From positions 1 through 64,000 of the forward strand of contig NZ_JACHTF010000018.1 of NCBI RefSeq assembly GCF_014145325.1: 64,000 nt of DNA. The letters run 5' to 3'. A program made the translations under genes and the position numbers. The stretch comes from Marilutibacter spongiae. GTDB lineage: Bacteria; Pseudomonadota; Gammaproteobacteria; Xanthomonadales; Xanthomonadaceae. Of this stretch, positions 1-9,081 are shown in pieces. The stretch's first letter is position 1. Every line of letters starts with the position of its first letter. The notes under the pieces are model-generated. The model saw nothing but the letters and a program-made list of their open reading frames with translations, had not been told where the DNA came from and did no database searches.

Positions 1-134
1 CGCGGATTCCATGATGGCCCGGACGATCAACGTCCACCCCAAGGCCGAATACACGACTGCAACCGCACCACTTCCCGACGATCGAAGATCAGCTAAGGCA
101 GCCCTGCTTGACGGAGGAGTCCATACACGAATTG

Positions 135-377
135 TTAGGCCAGCGGCCCGCGCGCAACAAGCTTAAGCGGGTCTTGCACAAGCGACCATACTGGCAGGTA
201 GACGAGCCCGAACGGTGGCGACGCGAGCATGACGCCTGGCTCCTCAACGCCAATAGCAGCGAGTTCCGAGGCTGAGACTGCAACGGCCTCTACGACCGCC
301 GGAGTTCTGCCGCTCTCGTGCAGCACACGGTCGCCTACCAAGATCGGGCTGCCATCTTCGTATGCGAGGCTGCTCAT
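135..377 (-). CDS. Integron-cassette-type small hypothetical protein (80 aa)
   Basis: Encodes an 80-residue soluble protein of unknown function, starting MSSLAYEDGSPILVGDRVL, with no signal peptide or membrane helix. It resembles small acidic proteins often carried as integron cassettes; this is recalled family resemblance, not a search. The context is the stronger evidence. The ATG at 377 lies 6 bases after a GTTAGGC core (minus strand, 390-384), and the TAA stop is embedded in GCCTAACAATTCGT (minus strand from 140), the usual start of an attC site. Both cassette-boundary cores are therefore present, in the orientation expected for one cassette read on the minus strand. A TTG at 395 would extend the frame but would put the core inside the gene, so ATG 377 is preferred. 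Its role is unknown. Confidence 0.6.
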   Translation of the reverse strand: MSSLAYEDGSPILVGDRVLHESGRTPAVVEAVAVSASELAAIGVEEPGVMLASPPFGLVYLPVWSLVQDPLKLVARGPLA

Positions 378-383
378 GCCGTG

Positions 384-486
384 GCCTAACACCAAGTAGA
401 CCCCAAAAATGGGGTGATAACGGATTCTCGGTGTTGGGCGAGTGCGGCGTCAACGGCGCAACGCCCGTTGCATCAAAGGGTTAGCG
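384..486 (-). other. Candidate attC-like recombination site upstream of the cassette gene
   Basis: Read on the minus strand, the segment opens with CGCTAAC (486-480), a weak match to the RYYYAAC core, and closes with GTTAGGC (390-384), a perfect GTTRRRY core. The roughly 103-bp length fits known attC sites. An imperfect inverted repeat surrounds GCAACGG/CCGTTG, and CCCCAAAAATGGGG (401-414) can form a small hairpin. Only the closing core is convincing; folding of the single strand was not computed. Confidence 0.35.
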
Positions 487-714
487 GCAGGTTGCCGCAA
501 GGCGTCCCGGCATGTGTCCTGGATATCAGGCGAATTCGGGGTGATATCGACGGGACGCTCATATTTGGGGTGCTAATTGGAGGCGAATCGCCGCCCTGCC
601 GTGAGGAGGCTCACAGAGGACTCGCTCGCGGGCCGGCGCCGGGCCGGGGTCTCGGGTGCCTGGGGCCCTCGTCTTCACCGCATCGGCCTTCGCAATCCTG
701 CCGACCGTCCCCCT
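487..714. other. Gene-free interval
   Basis: No supported gene is seen between the candidate attC site and the end of the GH97 gene. Open frames crossing this interval have no start context and merge into the shadow of the GH97 gene. No clear promoter or terminator was found. Confidence 0.5.
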
Positions 715-2751
715 TCAGTGGGCGACGAAGCGGATGGCCTCGCCGCCGCCGGGGGCGAGCTTCAGGGTCAGCGTGTCGGCGCTGGTGACGTCGCGCTCTT
801 CCCGCACGAATGCGGTGGGGTTGTCTCGCCAGTGCGCGCCGTCGCCGTCGCGGTAGCGCTGGGCGGTGTAGCGGCGGCCGGGTTCGAGGAAGGACAGGGG
901 GACCTGGAGGACGCGGCCCTGCTCGTCGGTGACGCTGCCCAGGTACCAGTCCTCGCTCGCGCGGTCCTTGCGGGCGAAGGTGACGAAGTCGCCGACTTCG
1001 CCGTCGACCACGCGGGTCTGAGCCCAGTCCGCGGGAACGTCTTCGATGAAGCGCAGGGCGTCGAGGTGCTTCTCGTAGTTTTCCGGCAGGTCGGCGGCCA
1101 TCTGCACGGGGCTGTAGATCACCACGTACAGCGCGAGCTGCTTGGCCAGGGTGGTCTGGATGGGCTGGCCGCGGCCCTGCAGGCTGAGAATGCCGGGGGT
1201 GTAGTCCATGGGGCCGGAGAGCATTCGCGTGAACACCAGGTTGGCTTCGTGTTCCGGCGGGTTGGTGGGCCTGGCCCAGGCGGCGTACTCCATGCCGCGG
1301 GCGCCTTCGCGCGACACCCAGTTGGGGTAGGTGCGGCGCAGGCCCGTGTCCTTGATGGGTTCGTGGCTGTTGATCGCGACGCGATGGCGTGCGGCGGCTT
1401 CCAGCACGCGCAGGTGGTGGTTCGCGTTCCACTGGCCGTCGTGCCACTCGCGCACGATGTCACCGTTGGCGTCGCGACGTTCGATCTGCCCGGCGTCGCA
1501 GACGTAGCCGGTCTTGACCACATCGATGCCCAGGCGCGCGTCGAGTGCGAAGGCGGCCTCCATCTGGTCTTCGTAGTGACTGACCGCGCAGCCGGTTTCG
1601 TGGTGGCCGATCAGATGCACGCCCCTGGACGCGGCATAGGCCGACAGCGCCTCGATGTCGAAGTCGGGCGTGGCGCGGGTGAAATCGAAGTCGTACCCGT
1701 TGCCGAACCACTGGCCGTCCCAGCCGGGGTTCCAACCCTCGACCAGCACGCCGCGGAAGCCGTGTTCCGCCGCGAAGTCGATATAGCGCTTCGTGTTCGC
1801 CGTGGTAGCGCCGTGCTTGCGTCCCGTCGCCCAGCTTTCCTGCTCAAGGTGCAGCGACCACCAGATGCCGACGTACTTGGCCGGCTTGAACCAGCCGACG
1901 TCGCCGAGCCGGTTGGGCGCGTTGAGGTTGAGGGTGATGTCCGACGCGGCGTAGAGGGCGGCCGCGCTATCGGCGATCTGCAGCGTCCGCCAGGGCGTGG
2001 CGAACGGCAGGGTGCGACGGACTTTCCAGCCCTCCGACGCGGGTGCCAGCTGGGCACGGAAGCGCTGGCCCTCGGCGCGGCGCAGCCACATGCCGGCGTA
2101 GTCGACCAGGGCGGCCTCGTGGAAGGCGATGTGCAGGCCGTCGGCGGTGCGTACCGTCATCGGTGTATGCGCCTGGGTGACGGCATCCAGCGGCGTGCGC
2201 TGGTAGAGGTACTCGTAGCGGTTCCATTCCCCGGCGGGGATCCACCATGCGGTGGCCGGTGCGTGCACCGCGAACTCGGTCAGTTCGTCGTCGATGGTCG
2301 CCCGTGCAAGGCCGGGCTGCTCCGGGAACTCATAGCGGAAGCCGAGGCCGTCGTCGAACACGCGAACGACGATGTCGAAGCGGCGGTGCGGGGCGATCGT
2401 CTCGGCGAAGCGCGCGCGCAGTTCCTGGTGGCGGTCGCGGACGAAGCGGTTCTCGCCCCAGGGCTGCTCCCAGGTCGTGTCGGCGCTGGCGGTATCGGTG
2501 GACACCAGCGACAGGTTGCGCTCCAGCGTGCCGCCCTCGCGCAGGCGGAAGCCCAGGCGCGAGTCGTCGATCACCGGCTCGCCCAGGCGCAGGACGCGAT
2601 AGGCCAGGCGCCCCTCGCTGAGGTCCAGCTCGACCCGCAGCACCTTGCCCGGCGAATCGACGTGGGCCACGGTCCCGGCATGCGCGCCGAAGCTGGCGAA
2701 CAGCGCCGGGAGCAGGAGCAGGGCAAGGCGGGGCAGGCGGAGGCAGGGCAT
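715..2751 (-). CDS. Glycoside hydrolase family 97 alpha-glucosidase (SusB-like), secreted
   Basis: A 678-residue exported enzyme that releases glucose from alpha-glucans, probably in the periplasm. The N-terminus MPCLRLPRLALLLLPALFA followed by SFGAHAG is a signal peptide. An N-terminal beta-sandwich (about 25-270) leads into a (beta/alpha)8 barrel with a GHHETG motif (Glu385) and a SHEPIKDTGLRRTYPNW motif (Glu464), then a C-terminal beta domain. The segment VVKTGYV has Gly where retaining GH97 enzymes carry the nucleophile Asp, which points to the inverting SusB type; this rests on family knowledge. The frame is open far upstream, but ATG 2751 is the only start with a signal peptide. It follows the GH13 glucosidase by 46 bp on the same strand, so the two are probably co-transcribed from the divergent promoter near 4500. 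Confidence 0.9.
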   Translation of the reverse strand: MPCLRLPRLALLLLPALFASFGAHAGTVAHVDSPGKVLRVELDLSEGRLAYRVLRLGEPVIDDSRLGFRLREGGTLERNLSLVSTDTASADTTWEQPWGENRFVRDRHQELRARFAETIAPHRRFDIVVRVFDDGLGFRYEFPEQPGLARATIDDELTEFAVHAPATAWWIPAGEWNRYEYLYQRTPLDAVTQAHTPMTVRTADGLHIAFHEAALVDYAGMWLRRAEGQRFRAQLAPASEGWKVRRTLPFATPWRTLQIADSAAALYAASDITLNLNAPNRLGDVGWFKPAKYVGIWWSLHLEQESWATGRKHGATTANTKRYIDFAAEHGFRGVLVEGWNPGWDGQWFGNGYDFDFTRATPDFDIEALSAYAASRGVHLIGHHETGCAVSHYEDQMEAAFALDARLGIDVVKTGYVCDAGQIERRDANGDIVREWHDGQWNANHHLRVLEAAARHRVAINSHEPIKDTGLRRTYPNWVSREGARGMEYAAWARPTNPPEHEANLVFTRMLSGPMDYTPGILSLQGRGQPIQTTLAKQLALYVVIYSPVQMAADLPENYEKHLDALRFIEDVPADWAQTRVVDGEVGDFVTFARKDRASEDWYLGSVTDEQGRVLQVPLSFLEPGRRYTAQRYRDGDGAHWRDNPTAFVREERDVTSADTLTLKLAPGGGEAIRFVAH

Positions 2752-2797
2752 GGCGACTCCCGGGTCGGAAGAAAGTGCGCGAGTGCGCGTGGCAGGC

Positions 2798-4414
2798 TCA
2801 GGACAGGCGGGCGAAGAACACGCCGCGTGGGGGCAGGCGCAGCTCGCCCGCGTCCAGCGTGCCGGCGACCAGGCCGTGGCCGTCGAGCGCGCTGGCCTCC
2901 ATGTCGTCGGGCAGGCGCCAGTCGACGTCCGAGGCGGAGAGGTTGAAGACCACCAGCAGCGCGTCCGCCCCGTGCTCGCGCACGAAGGCCAGCACCGGCG
3001 CGTGGGTGTCGAGGAAGCGGATGCTGCCTTCGACCAGGGCCGGTAGATCTCGGCGCCAGGCCAGGAAACGCCGGCTGAGGTTGAGCACCGAGCCGGGGTC
3101 ATGTTCCTGGGCCTCGATGCTGCGCGCCCGGTGCGTTTCCGGGATCGGCAGCCAGGGCGAGCCGGTGCTGAAGCCCGCGTTGTGGCCGTCCGTCCACGGC
3201 AGCGGCGTGCGGCAGCCGTCGCGCCCCTTGAAGTTGGGCCAGAAGGAGATGCCGTAGGGGTCCTGCAGGGCCTCGTAGGGCACGTCCGCCTCGGCCAGGC
3301 CCAGTTCCTCGCCCTGGTACAGGCAGACCGAGCCACGCAGCGAGCACACCAGCGCCACCAGCTGGGCGGCCAGCGCGTCGGAGGCCTGGCCGCCGCCCCA
3401 GCGGGTCACCGCGCGTTCGACGTCGTGGTTGGAGATCGCCCAGCACGGCCAGCCATGCGGCATCTTCGCTTCCAGGTTCTCGACGGTGCCGCGGATGTAG
3501 TCGACGCTGAAGTCGTCGGTCAGCAGCTCGAAGCTGTACCCCATGTGCAGGCGTTGCCGGCCGACGTACTCGGCCATCGTCGCCAGCGAATCCTCCGACG
3601 AGAACTCGCCCAGCGCCGCGACGTCCGGGTAGCGATCCATGAGTGCGCGCAGGGCCTCCATGAAGTCCAGCGTCTCGGGCTGCGTGTTGTTGTAGTAGTG
3701 GTACTGGTAGGCGTAGGGATTGTCGGCGCTGAAGCCGCGGCCGACGCGCAGGTGCGCGGGCTTGGCCGGATTGTCGCGCAGCTGGGCGTCGTGGTAGCAG
3801 AAGTTGATCGCGTCCAGGCGCAGGCCGTCGACGCCCCGGTCGAGCCAGAACGCCACGTTGTCGAGGGTGGCCTGCCGCACCGCGGGGCAATGGAAGTTCA
3901 GGTCCGGCTGCGAGGTCAGGAAGTTGTGCAGGTAGTACTGCTCGCGCCGCGGCTCCCACTGCCAGGCGACGCCGCCGAAGATCGACAGCCAGTTGTTGGG
4001 CGGCGTGCCGTCGGCGCGGGCGTCGGCCCAGACGTACCAGTCGGCCTTGTCGTTGTCGCGACTCTGGCGGCTCTCCTGGAACCAGGCGTGCTCGACCGAG
4101 GTGTGGCTAAGCACCTGGTCGATCATGACCTTGATCCCGCGCGCATGCGCTTGCGCGAGCAGTCGATCGAAGTCCTCGAGCGTGCCGAACAGCGGGTCGA
4201 CGTCGCGGTAGTCGGCGATGTCGTAGCCGAAGTCGGCCATCGGCGACTTGAAGAACGGGGAGATCCAGATTGCATCCACGCCCAGGCGCGCGATGTAGTC
4301 GATCTTCTCGACGATGCCCGGCAGGTCGCCCACGCCATCGCCATTGGTATCGAGGAAGCTGCGCGGATAGACCTGGTAGATCACCGCGCCGCGCCACCAT
4401 GAAGCCGTTGTCAT
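2798..4414 (-). CDS. GH13 alpha-glucosidase (oligo-1,6-/maltodextrin glucosidase type)
   Basis: A 538-residue cytoplasmic enzyme with no signal peptide, predicted to hydrolyse imported maltose and maltodextrins to glucose. The N-terminus WWRGAVIYQVYPRSF is typical of the GH13_23 group. The catalytic triad is visible: Asp201 in GLRLDAINF (nucleophile), Glu270 in ALGEFSS (acid/base) and Asp331 in SNHDVER (transition-state stabiliser). Two in-frame ATGs exist. The one at 4414 has GGGGACGGGA just upstream and starts MTTASWW like its relatives; the one at 4435 adds 7 residues and has no clear ribosome site, so 4414 is preferred. It is the first gene of a minus-strand pair with the GH97 enzyme and is divergent from the MFS transporter. 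The 299 bp between them hold a LacI-type operator. Confidence 0.92.
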   Translation of the reverse strand: MTTASWWRGAVIYQVYPRSFLDTNGDGVGDLPGIVEKIDYIARLGVDAIWISPFFKSPMADFGYDIADYRDVDPLFGTLEDFDRLLAQAHARGIKVMIDQVLSHTSVEHAWFQESRQSRDNDKADWYVWADARADGTPPNNWLSIFGGVAWQWEPRREQYYLHNFLTSQPDLNFHCPAVRQATLDNVAFWLDRGVDGLRLDAINFCYHDAQLRDNPAKPAHLRVGRGFSADNPYAYQYHYYNNTQPETLDFMEALRALMDRYPDVAALGEFSSEDSLATMAEYVGRQRLHMGYSFELLTDDFSVDYIRGTVENLEAKMPHGWPCWAISNHDVERAVTRWGGGQASDALAAQLVALVCSLRGSVCLYQGEELGLAEADVPYEALQDPYGISFWPNFKGRDGCRTPLPWTDGHNAGFSTGSPWLPIPETHRARSIEAQEHDPGSVLNLSRRFLAWRRDLPALVEGSIRFLDTHAPVLAFVREHGADALLVVFNLSASDVDWRLPDDMEASALDGHGLVAGTLDAGELRLPPRGVFFARLS

Positions 4415-4498
4415 TCCCGTCCCCAGGCCATCCATTTTGGGAGGTCACTATTCCATGCCGCGATGCCCGCGGCGCGTGCGATCGGGCCCTGCGGGGCG

Positions 4499-4512
4499 TG
4501 AATACGTTTGCA
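4499..4512. promoter_or_regulatory. Candidate LacI-family operator in the divergent alpha-glucan promoter region
   Basis: TGAATACGTTTGCA has the central ACGT and a perfect right half CGTTTGCA of the common LacI/GalR palindrome TGCAAACGTTTGCA; the left half differs at two positions. It lies between the divergent glucosidase and MFS operons, and a LacI-family gene closes the locus at 7988-9019. No other strong site was seen in the interval 4415-4713. Confidence 0.5.
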
Positions 4513-4713
4513 CCGTCCATGTTGCAGTGCGATGCCTGTCTAGCATGCGTCCATGCTTTTGCCGGACGTGGCGAATGCGTCCGCGTGCCTGCCGGGAACG
4601 TCGTGCAGACAGGCGGATGCCGCGTTCCCGGCATTCCGCGGGCGGCTTGCCGTCCCGGGGCTCCACCCACCGCTTCATCCGGCGCCGTCCGCGACGCCCA
4701 CCAAGGACCCTGC

Positions 4714-6237
4714 ATGAACCCAGCTGCATCGCTTCCCGCCACCCCGCCGGCCAAGCCCGCCCTGTCTTTCTGGCAGATCTGGAACATGTGCTTCGGCTTC
4801 CTCGGCATCCAGTTCGGGTTCGCCCTGCAGAACGCAAACGCCAGCCGCATCTTCCAGACGCTGGGCGCGTCGATGGACGACATCCCGATGCTCTGGATCG
4901 CCGCGCCGCTGACGGGCCTGCTGGTGCAGCCGATCGTGGGCTACCTGTCGGACCGCACCTGGACCGGGCTGGGCCGCCGCCGGCCGTACTTCCTGGTGGG
5001 CGCGGTGCTGTCGACGCTGGCGCTGTTCGCCATGTCCAACGCGCCGCTGCTGTGGATGGCGGCGGGCACGCTGTGGATCCTCGATGCGTCGATCAACATC
5101 TCGATGGAGCCCTTCCGCGCTTTCGTCGGCGACCAGTTGCCGGTGCGCCAGCGCGCCAGCGGTTACGCGATGCAGAGCTTCTTCATCGGCGTCGGCGCGG
5201 TGGTGGCCAGCCTGCTGCCCTTCGTACTCGAGCACCTGGGCGTGGCCAACACCGCCGCCCCCGGCGAGGTGCCGCCCACGGTGCGCTACGCGTTCTACTT
5301 CGGCGGTGCGGTGCTGCTGCTGGCGGTGGGCTGGACCGTGGTCAGCACGCGCGAGTACCCGCCCGAACTCAACGCGCGCTGGGACGAAGCGCCGGCGCTG
5401 CCGCGGCGCCCGCGCAACGACGTGCTGCTGGGTCGCGTGGGCACGGCCTGCCTGGTGCTCGGCGCGGCGGCGATCGCGGCGATCCTCCACTTCGGCCTGG
5501 ATCGCGCGCTGACCGTGCTTGGTGGCCTGGTCGCGGCGCTGGGCCTGGCGATGCTGTTGCGCCAGCGCTTGGGCAGCGACAGTGGCTTCGCCCGCATCGT
5601 CGATGATCTCTACGACATGCCGGTGACGATGGTGCAGCTGGCGGTGGTGCAGTTCTTTTCCTGGTTCGCGCTGTTCGCGATGTGGATCTACACCACCGGT
5701 GCGGTCACCGGGGTGCACTTCGGCAGCAGCGACACCGGCTCGGCGGCCTACAACGCGGGCGCGAACTGGGTCGGCGTGCTGTTCGCGGCCTACAATGGCT
5801 TCGCTGCGCTCGCCGCGATCGCGATCCCGGTGATGGTGCGGTTGTGGGGGCTGCGGGTCAGCCACCTGGTGAACCTGGGCCTGGGCGGCCTGGGCCTGCT
5901 GTCCTTCCTGTGGATCCGCGACCCGCACTGGCTGCTGTTGTCGATGGTCGGGGTGGGTTTCGCCTGGGCGTCGATCCTGTCGCTGCCCTATGCCTTGTTG
6001 TCCGACAGCCTGCCGGCCGCGAAAATGGGTGTGTACATGGGACTGTTCAATTTCTTCATCGTGATCCCGCAGCTCGTCGCGGCCAGCCTGCTGGGCTTCC
6101 TGCTGCGGCAGTTCCTCGGCGACGCACCGATCAACGCGCTCGCGGTCGGGGGCGCCAGCCTGCTGGTCGCCGGCCTGTTCACGCTCCGGGTCCGCGTCGC
6201 CACCCCGGTCGCGCCGGTGGCGGGGGTGGCCCGATGA
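4714..6237 (+). CDS. MFS sugar transporter (maltose/maltodextrin importer candidate)
   Basis: A 507-residue inner-membrane protein with about 12 hydrophobic segments. It belongs to the GPH/SucP-like part of the major facilitator superfamily, with motifs such as GYLSDRTWTGLGRRRPYFL after the second helix (the MFS motif A region). The substrate is inferred from context: it is divergent from a cytoplasmic maltodextrin glucosidase and overlaps a periplasmic alpha-amylase gene, the layout of alpha-glucan loci in Xanthomonadales and Caulobacter, where this transporter takes up maltose. The frame is open from 4270, but the start at 4714 (MNPAASLPATPPAKPALSFW) directly precedes the conserved region. 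Its stop overlaps the next start (ATGA at 6234), indicating translational coupling. Confidence 0.9.
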   Translation: MNPAASLPATPPAKPALSFWQIWNMCFGFLGIQFGFALQNANASRIFQTLGASMDDIPMLWIAAPLTGLLVQPIVGYLSDRTWTGLGRRRPYFLVGAVLSTLALFAMSNAPLLWMAAGTLWILDASINISMEPFRAFVGDQLPVRQRASGYAMQSFFIGVGAVVASLLPFVLEHLGVANTAAPGEVPPTVRYAFYFGGAVLLLAVGWTVVSTREYPPELNARWDEAPALPRRPRNDVLLGRVGTACLVLGAAAIAAILHFGLDRALTVLGGLVAALGLAMLLRQRLGSDSGFARIVDDLYDMPVTMVQLAVVQFFSWFALFAMWIYTTGAVTGVHFGSSDTGSAAYNAGANWVGVLFAAYNGFAALAAIAIPVMVRLWGLRVSHLVNLGLGGLGLLSFLWIRDPHWLLLSMVGVGFAWASILSLPYALLSDSLPAAKMGVYMGLFNFFIVIPQLVAASLLGFLLRQFLGDAPINALAVGGASLLVAGLFTLRVRVATPVAPVAGVAR

Positions 6238-7955
6238 GCCGGGCGTCGCGCGCCATGCTTGGCGCCACGGTGGCCGCGGTGCTTGCCGCCTGCGCCCATG
6301 CCCCCGATCCCGCACCGTCGCCGCTGCCCGTGCCCAGCCTGCGCCCGGACTACTACGGCACGCTCGAGCCCTTCGCCTCGGATGCGGTGTACTTCGTGAT
6401 GACCGACCGCTTCGTCAACGGCGACCCGGCCAACGACCAGCGCGGCCAGGGCGGCGGCGATCCGGCGCTGCGGACCTTCGACCGGCCGGTGCCGGGCGAC
6501 GCCAACGGCGCGAACATCGGCTACCTGGGCGGCGACTTCCGCGGCCTGCTCGACAATGCCGACTACATCGCCGACATGGGCTTCGGCGCGGTCTGGCTGA
6601 CGCCGATCGTCGACAACCCCGACGAGGCCTTCACCGGCGGCGATCCGATCGGGTCGGAGGCCTTCTTCAAGGACCGCGGCAAGACCGGCTACCACGGCTA
6701 CTGGGGCGTGGACTTCTTCCGTCTCGACGAGCACCTGCCCAGCGCCGGACTCGACTTCGCTGGCCTGACCGCCGGGCTGCGCCAGCATGGGCTGAAGACC
6801 GTGCTCGACATCGTCGGCAACCACGGCTCGCCGTCGTTCACGATGCCGGTCGACCAGCCGAAGTTCGGCGAGATCTACGACGATGGACGCCTCGTTGCCG
6901 ACCACCAGAACCTGGCTCCGGCGGATCTCGATCCGGCCGGCAATCCGCTGCATCGTTTCTTCCACTCCGAGCCCGACCTGGCTCAGCTGTCCAACAACGA
7001 CGACAGCAATCCGGATGTACTCGACTACTACTGCCGGGCGTACTCGAAGTGGATCGGCGAAGGCGCGGCCGCGTTTCGCATCGACACCATCCGGCACATG
7101 CCGCCGGCCTTCTGGCAGCGCTTCAGCGACTGCATCCGCGACACGCACCCGGGCTTCTTCATGTTCGGCGAGGCTTTCGACCACGACGCCGACAAGATCG
7201 CGCCGTTCACCTGGCCGGGCGGCGGCGAGGTGAGCGTGCTGGATTTCCCGCTCAAGGAGCGCATCGACGCGGTGTTCGGCCGGCAGCGCCAGGGCTACGA
7301 GACGATCGCCGAGCGGCTCTACCTGACCGACGGGCCGTACGCGAACCCCTACGAACTGATGACCTTCTACGACAACCACGACATGCCGCGGATGGACGCC
7401 AGCGACGAGGGCTTCATCGACGCGCACAATTTCCTGTTCACCGCGCGCGGCATCCCGGTGATCTACCAGGGCTCGGAGATCGGTTTCATGCGTGGGGCCG
7501 CCGAGCACGCGGGCAACCGCAACTACCTGGGCCAGGCGCGCATCGACGCCGCGCCCGGCAACCCGATCCACGATGCGCTGCGCCGGATCGCCCGGGTCCG
7601 CGAAGCGACCCCGGCGCTGCAGCGCGGCCTGCAGCTCGACGTCGCGATGCAGGGCGAGCGGGCGGTGTTCTATCGCGTGTTGCAGGAGGGGCGTTTCGCC
7701 CAGCTCGCGCTGGTGATGCTCAACAAGGGCGATGCCCCCGTCGACGTCGAGGTCTCGCGCTGGTTGCAGCCGGGTGCGTGGCGCGCGGCATTGTCCGGCC
7801 GCACGCAGGACGTCGGGGCAGGCGGTGTGTTGCGCGACACGGTGCCCGCGCATGGGGTCGAGGTCTGGGTGCTCGATGCACCGGTGCGCCGTGACGACCT
7901 GCGCGAGGCGCTCGACCAGGCAATGGCCCACCGCCTGGGCGGACCCGCGAACTGA
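6234..7955 (+). CDS. GH13 alpha-amylase family lipoprotein
   Basis: A 573-residue enzyme expected to cut alpha-1,4-glucans outside the cytoplasm. The N-terminus MSRASRAMLGATVAAVLAAC ends in a lipobox (LAAC), so it should be lipid-anchored to the envelope. The barrel begins near VYFVMTDRFVNGDP. The catalytic residues are Asp284 (AFRIDTIRH), Glu313 (MFGEAFD) and Asp383 (YDNHDM). The region around PIGSEAFFKDRGKTGYHGYWG is the loop typical of periplasmic bacterial amylases. It overlaps the MFS gene by 4 bp. Together with GH97 outside and GH13_23 inside, it gives a path from polymer to glucose; no TonB-dependent receptor is present in the window to bring oligosaccharides across the outer membrane. 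Confidence 0.9.
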   Translation: MSRASRAMLGATVAAVLAACAHAPDPAPSPLPVPSLRPDYYGTLEPFASDAVYFVMTDRFVNGDPANDQRGQGGGDPALRTFDRPVPGDANGANIGYLGGDFRGLLDNADYIADMGFGAVWLTPIVDNPDEAFTGGDPIGSEAFFKDRGKTGYHGYWGVDFFRLDEHLPSAGLDFAGLTAGLRQHGLKTVLDIVGNHGSPSFTMPVDQPKFGEIYDDGRLVADHQNLAPADLDPAGNPLHRFFHSEPDLAQLSNNDDSNPDVLDYYCRAYSKWIGEGAAAFRIDTIRHMPPAFWQRFSDCIRDTHPGFFMFGEAFDHDADKIAPFTWPGGGEVSVLDFPLKERIDAVFGRQRQGYETIAERLYLTDGPYANPYELMTFYDNHDMPRMDASDEGFIDAHNFLFTARGIPVIYQGSEIGFMRGAAEHAGNRNYLGQARIDAAPGNPIHDALRRIARVREATPALQRGLQLDVAMQGERAVFYRVLQEGRFAQLALVMLNKGDAPVDVEVSRWLQPGAWRAALSGRTQDVGAGGVLRDTVPAHGVEVWVLDAPVRRDDLREALDQAMAHRLGGPAN

Positions 7956-7964
7956 GCCCGTCCC

Positions 7965-7981
7965 CGGGCCGGCGCGGCCCG
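7965..7981. terminator. Weak hairpin between convergent amylase and lacI genes
   Basis: CGGGCCG-GCG-CGGCCCG forms a 7-bp GC stem with a 3-nt loop and no T-run. It lies between convergent stops at 7955 and 7988 and could act on both strands. Confidence 0.3.
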
Positions 7982-7987
7982 CTCCCC

Positions 7988-9019
7988 TCAGCCCGCCCCG
8001 CTGGAGCGCCTGACCACCAGCGACGCGGGCAGGGTGGTGCTCTGGACCGGACGATTGCCGATCTGCGCCAGCAGCGATTCCACCAGCAGGGCGCCGGCAC
8101 GCGAGGTGTCCTGGTAGACCGTGGTCAGCGCCGGCTGTGCGAAGCGCGCCATGGGGATGTCGTCGAAGCCGGCCACCGCGATGTCCTCCGGCACGCGATG
8201 GCCGGCCTCGGTCAATGCGCGCATCGCACCGATGGCGATCAGGTCGCTGGCGGCGAATACCGCGTCGAACGGCTCCTGCCGCGCCATCAGGCTGCGCGCG
8301 GCCTCGTAGCCGGCTTCCTCCGAGCTCACCGCGTCGACCTGCAGCGCCGGCTCCATGCGCAGCCCTTGCGCCTGAAGCGCAGCGTCGCAGCCGCGATAGC
8401 GGTCGAAGAACTCGGGGTAGTGGCTGGAGGCATCGCCGAGGAAGGCGATGCGCCTGCGTCCCAGCCCCGCCAGGTGTTCGCCGACCAGGCGGCCGCCGTG
8501 GTGATTGTCGCAGCCGATCGAGATGCCCGGCTGGCCGGGCAGCACCGCGCCCCAGCGCACGAAATGCGTGCCCTGCTCGACCAGGCTGTCGAGCTTGCCG
8601 CGGTAGGCCAGGTAGTCGCCATAGCCGAGCAGGATCAGGCCGTCGGCCTTCATGCTGTCCTCGTAGTCGGCGTGCCAGTCGTCGGAGAGCTGCTGGAACG
8701 AGACCAGCAGGTCGTGCCCGTGGCGCGCGCAGGCGCGCGTGATCGAGCCCAGCATCGACAGGAAGAACGGGTTGATGTGCGAGTCGTCCGGGGTCGGATC
8801 CTCGAACAGCAACAGCGCGAGCGTGCCCGAGCGTTGCGTGCGCAGGCTGGAGGCGTGGCGGTCGACCTTGTAGTTCAGTTCGCGTACCGCTTCTTCCACC
8901 CGCTTGCGGGTCTCGACATTGACCAGAGGACTACCGCACAGCACCCGCGAGACGGTGGCCTGGGACACGCCCGCGCGCTCCGCGATGTCGAGGGAGGTCA
9001 CCTTGGATTTACGGGCCAT
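7988..9019 (-). CDS. LacI-family transcriptional regulator of the alpha-glucan locus
   Basis: A 343-residue repressor. The N-terminal helix-turn-helix (about residues 6-27, TSLDIAERAGVSQATVSRVL) and hinge helix are canonical for LacI/GalR proteins, followed by a periplasmic-binding-protein-like sugar domain (about 62-340). ATG 9019 (MARKSKVTSLDIAERAGVSQ) places the domain at the very start as usual; the open frame continues upstream but adds an unlikely 22-residue extension. It is convergent with the amylase gene and next to two glucosidases and a sugar transporter, so it probably responds to maltose or a derivative and binds the site at 4499-4512. Target and inducer are inferred. Confidence 0.9.
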   Translation of the reverse strand: MARKSKVTSLDIAERAGVSQATVSRVLCGSPLVNVETRKRVEEAVRELNYKVDRHASSLRTQRSGTLALLLFEDPTPDDSHINPFFLSMLGSITRACARHGHDLLVSFQQLSDDWHADYEDSMKADGLILLGYGDYLAYRGKLDSLVEQGTHFVRWGAVLPGQPGISIGCDNHHGGRLVGEHLAGLGRRRIAFLGDASSHYPEFFDRYRGCDAALQAQGLRMEPALQVDAVSSEEAGYEAARSLMARQEPFDAVFAASDLIAIGAMRALTEAGHRVPEDIAVAGFDDIPMARFAQPALTTVYQDTSRAGALLVESLLAQIGNRPVQSTTLPASLVVRRSSGAG

Positions 9020-9081
9020 CGAGGGCGGGTTCCTGCCTGTTTGCCGACTGCGGGAGTGTAACCGGCGCGGCCCGCCGCGAC

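Noticed and set aside
11..166. A 51-codon plus-strand frame starting MMARTINVHPKAEY
   Set aside because: No ribosome site, no recognisable family, and it runs across the cassette boundary core and the 3' end of the minus-strand cassette gene.
577..2946. A 789-codon plus-strand frame over the GH97 gene
   Set aside because: An antisense shadow; the minus strand has a signal peptide, barrel motifs and catalytic residues.
2752..3336. A long N-terminal extension of the GH97 protein
   Set aside because: The extension overlaps the GH13 gene in another frame, and the signal peptide begins exactly at ATG 2751.
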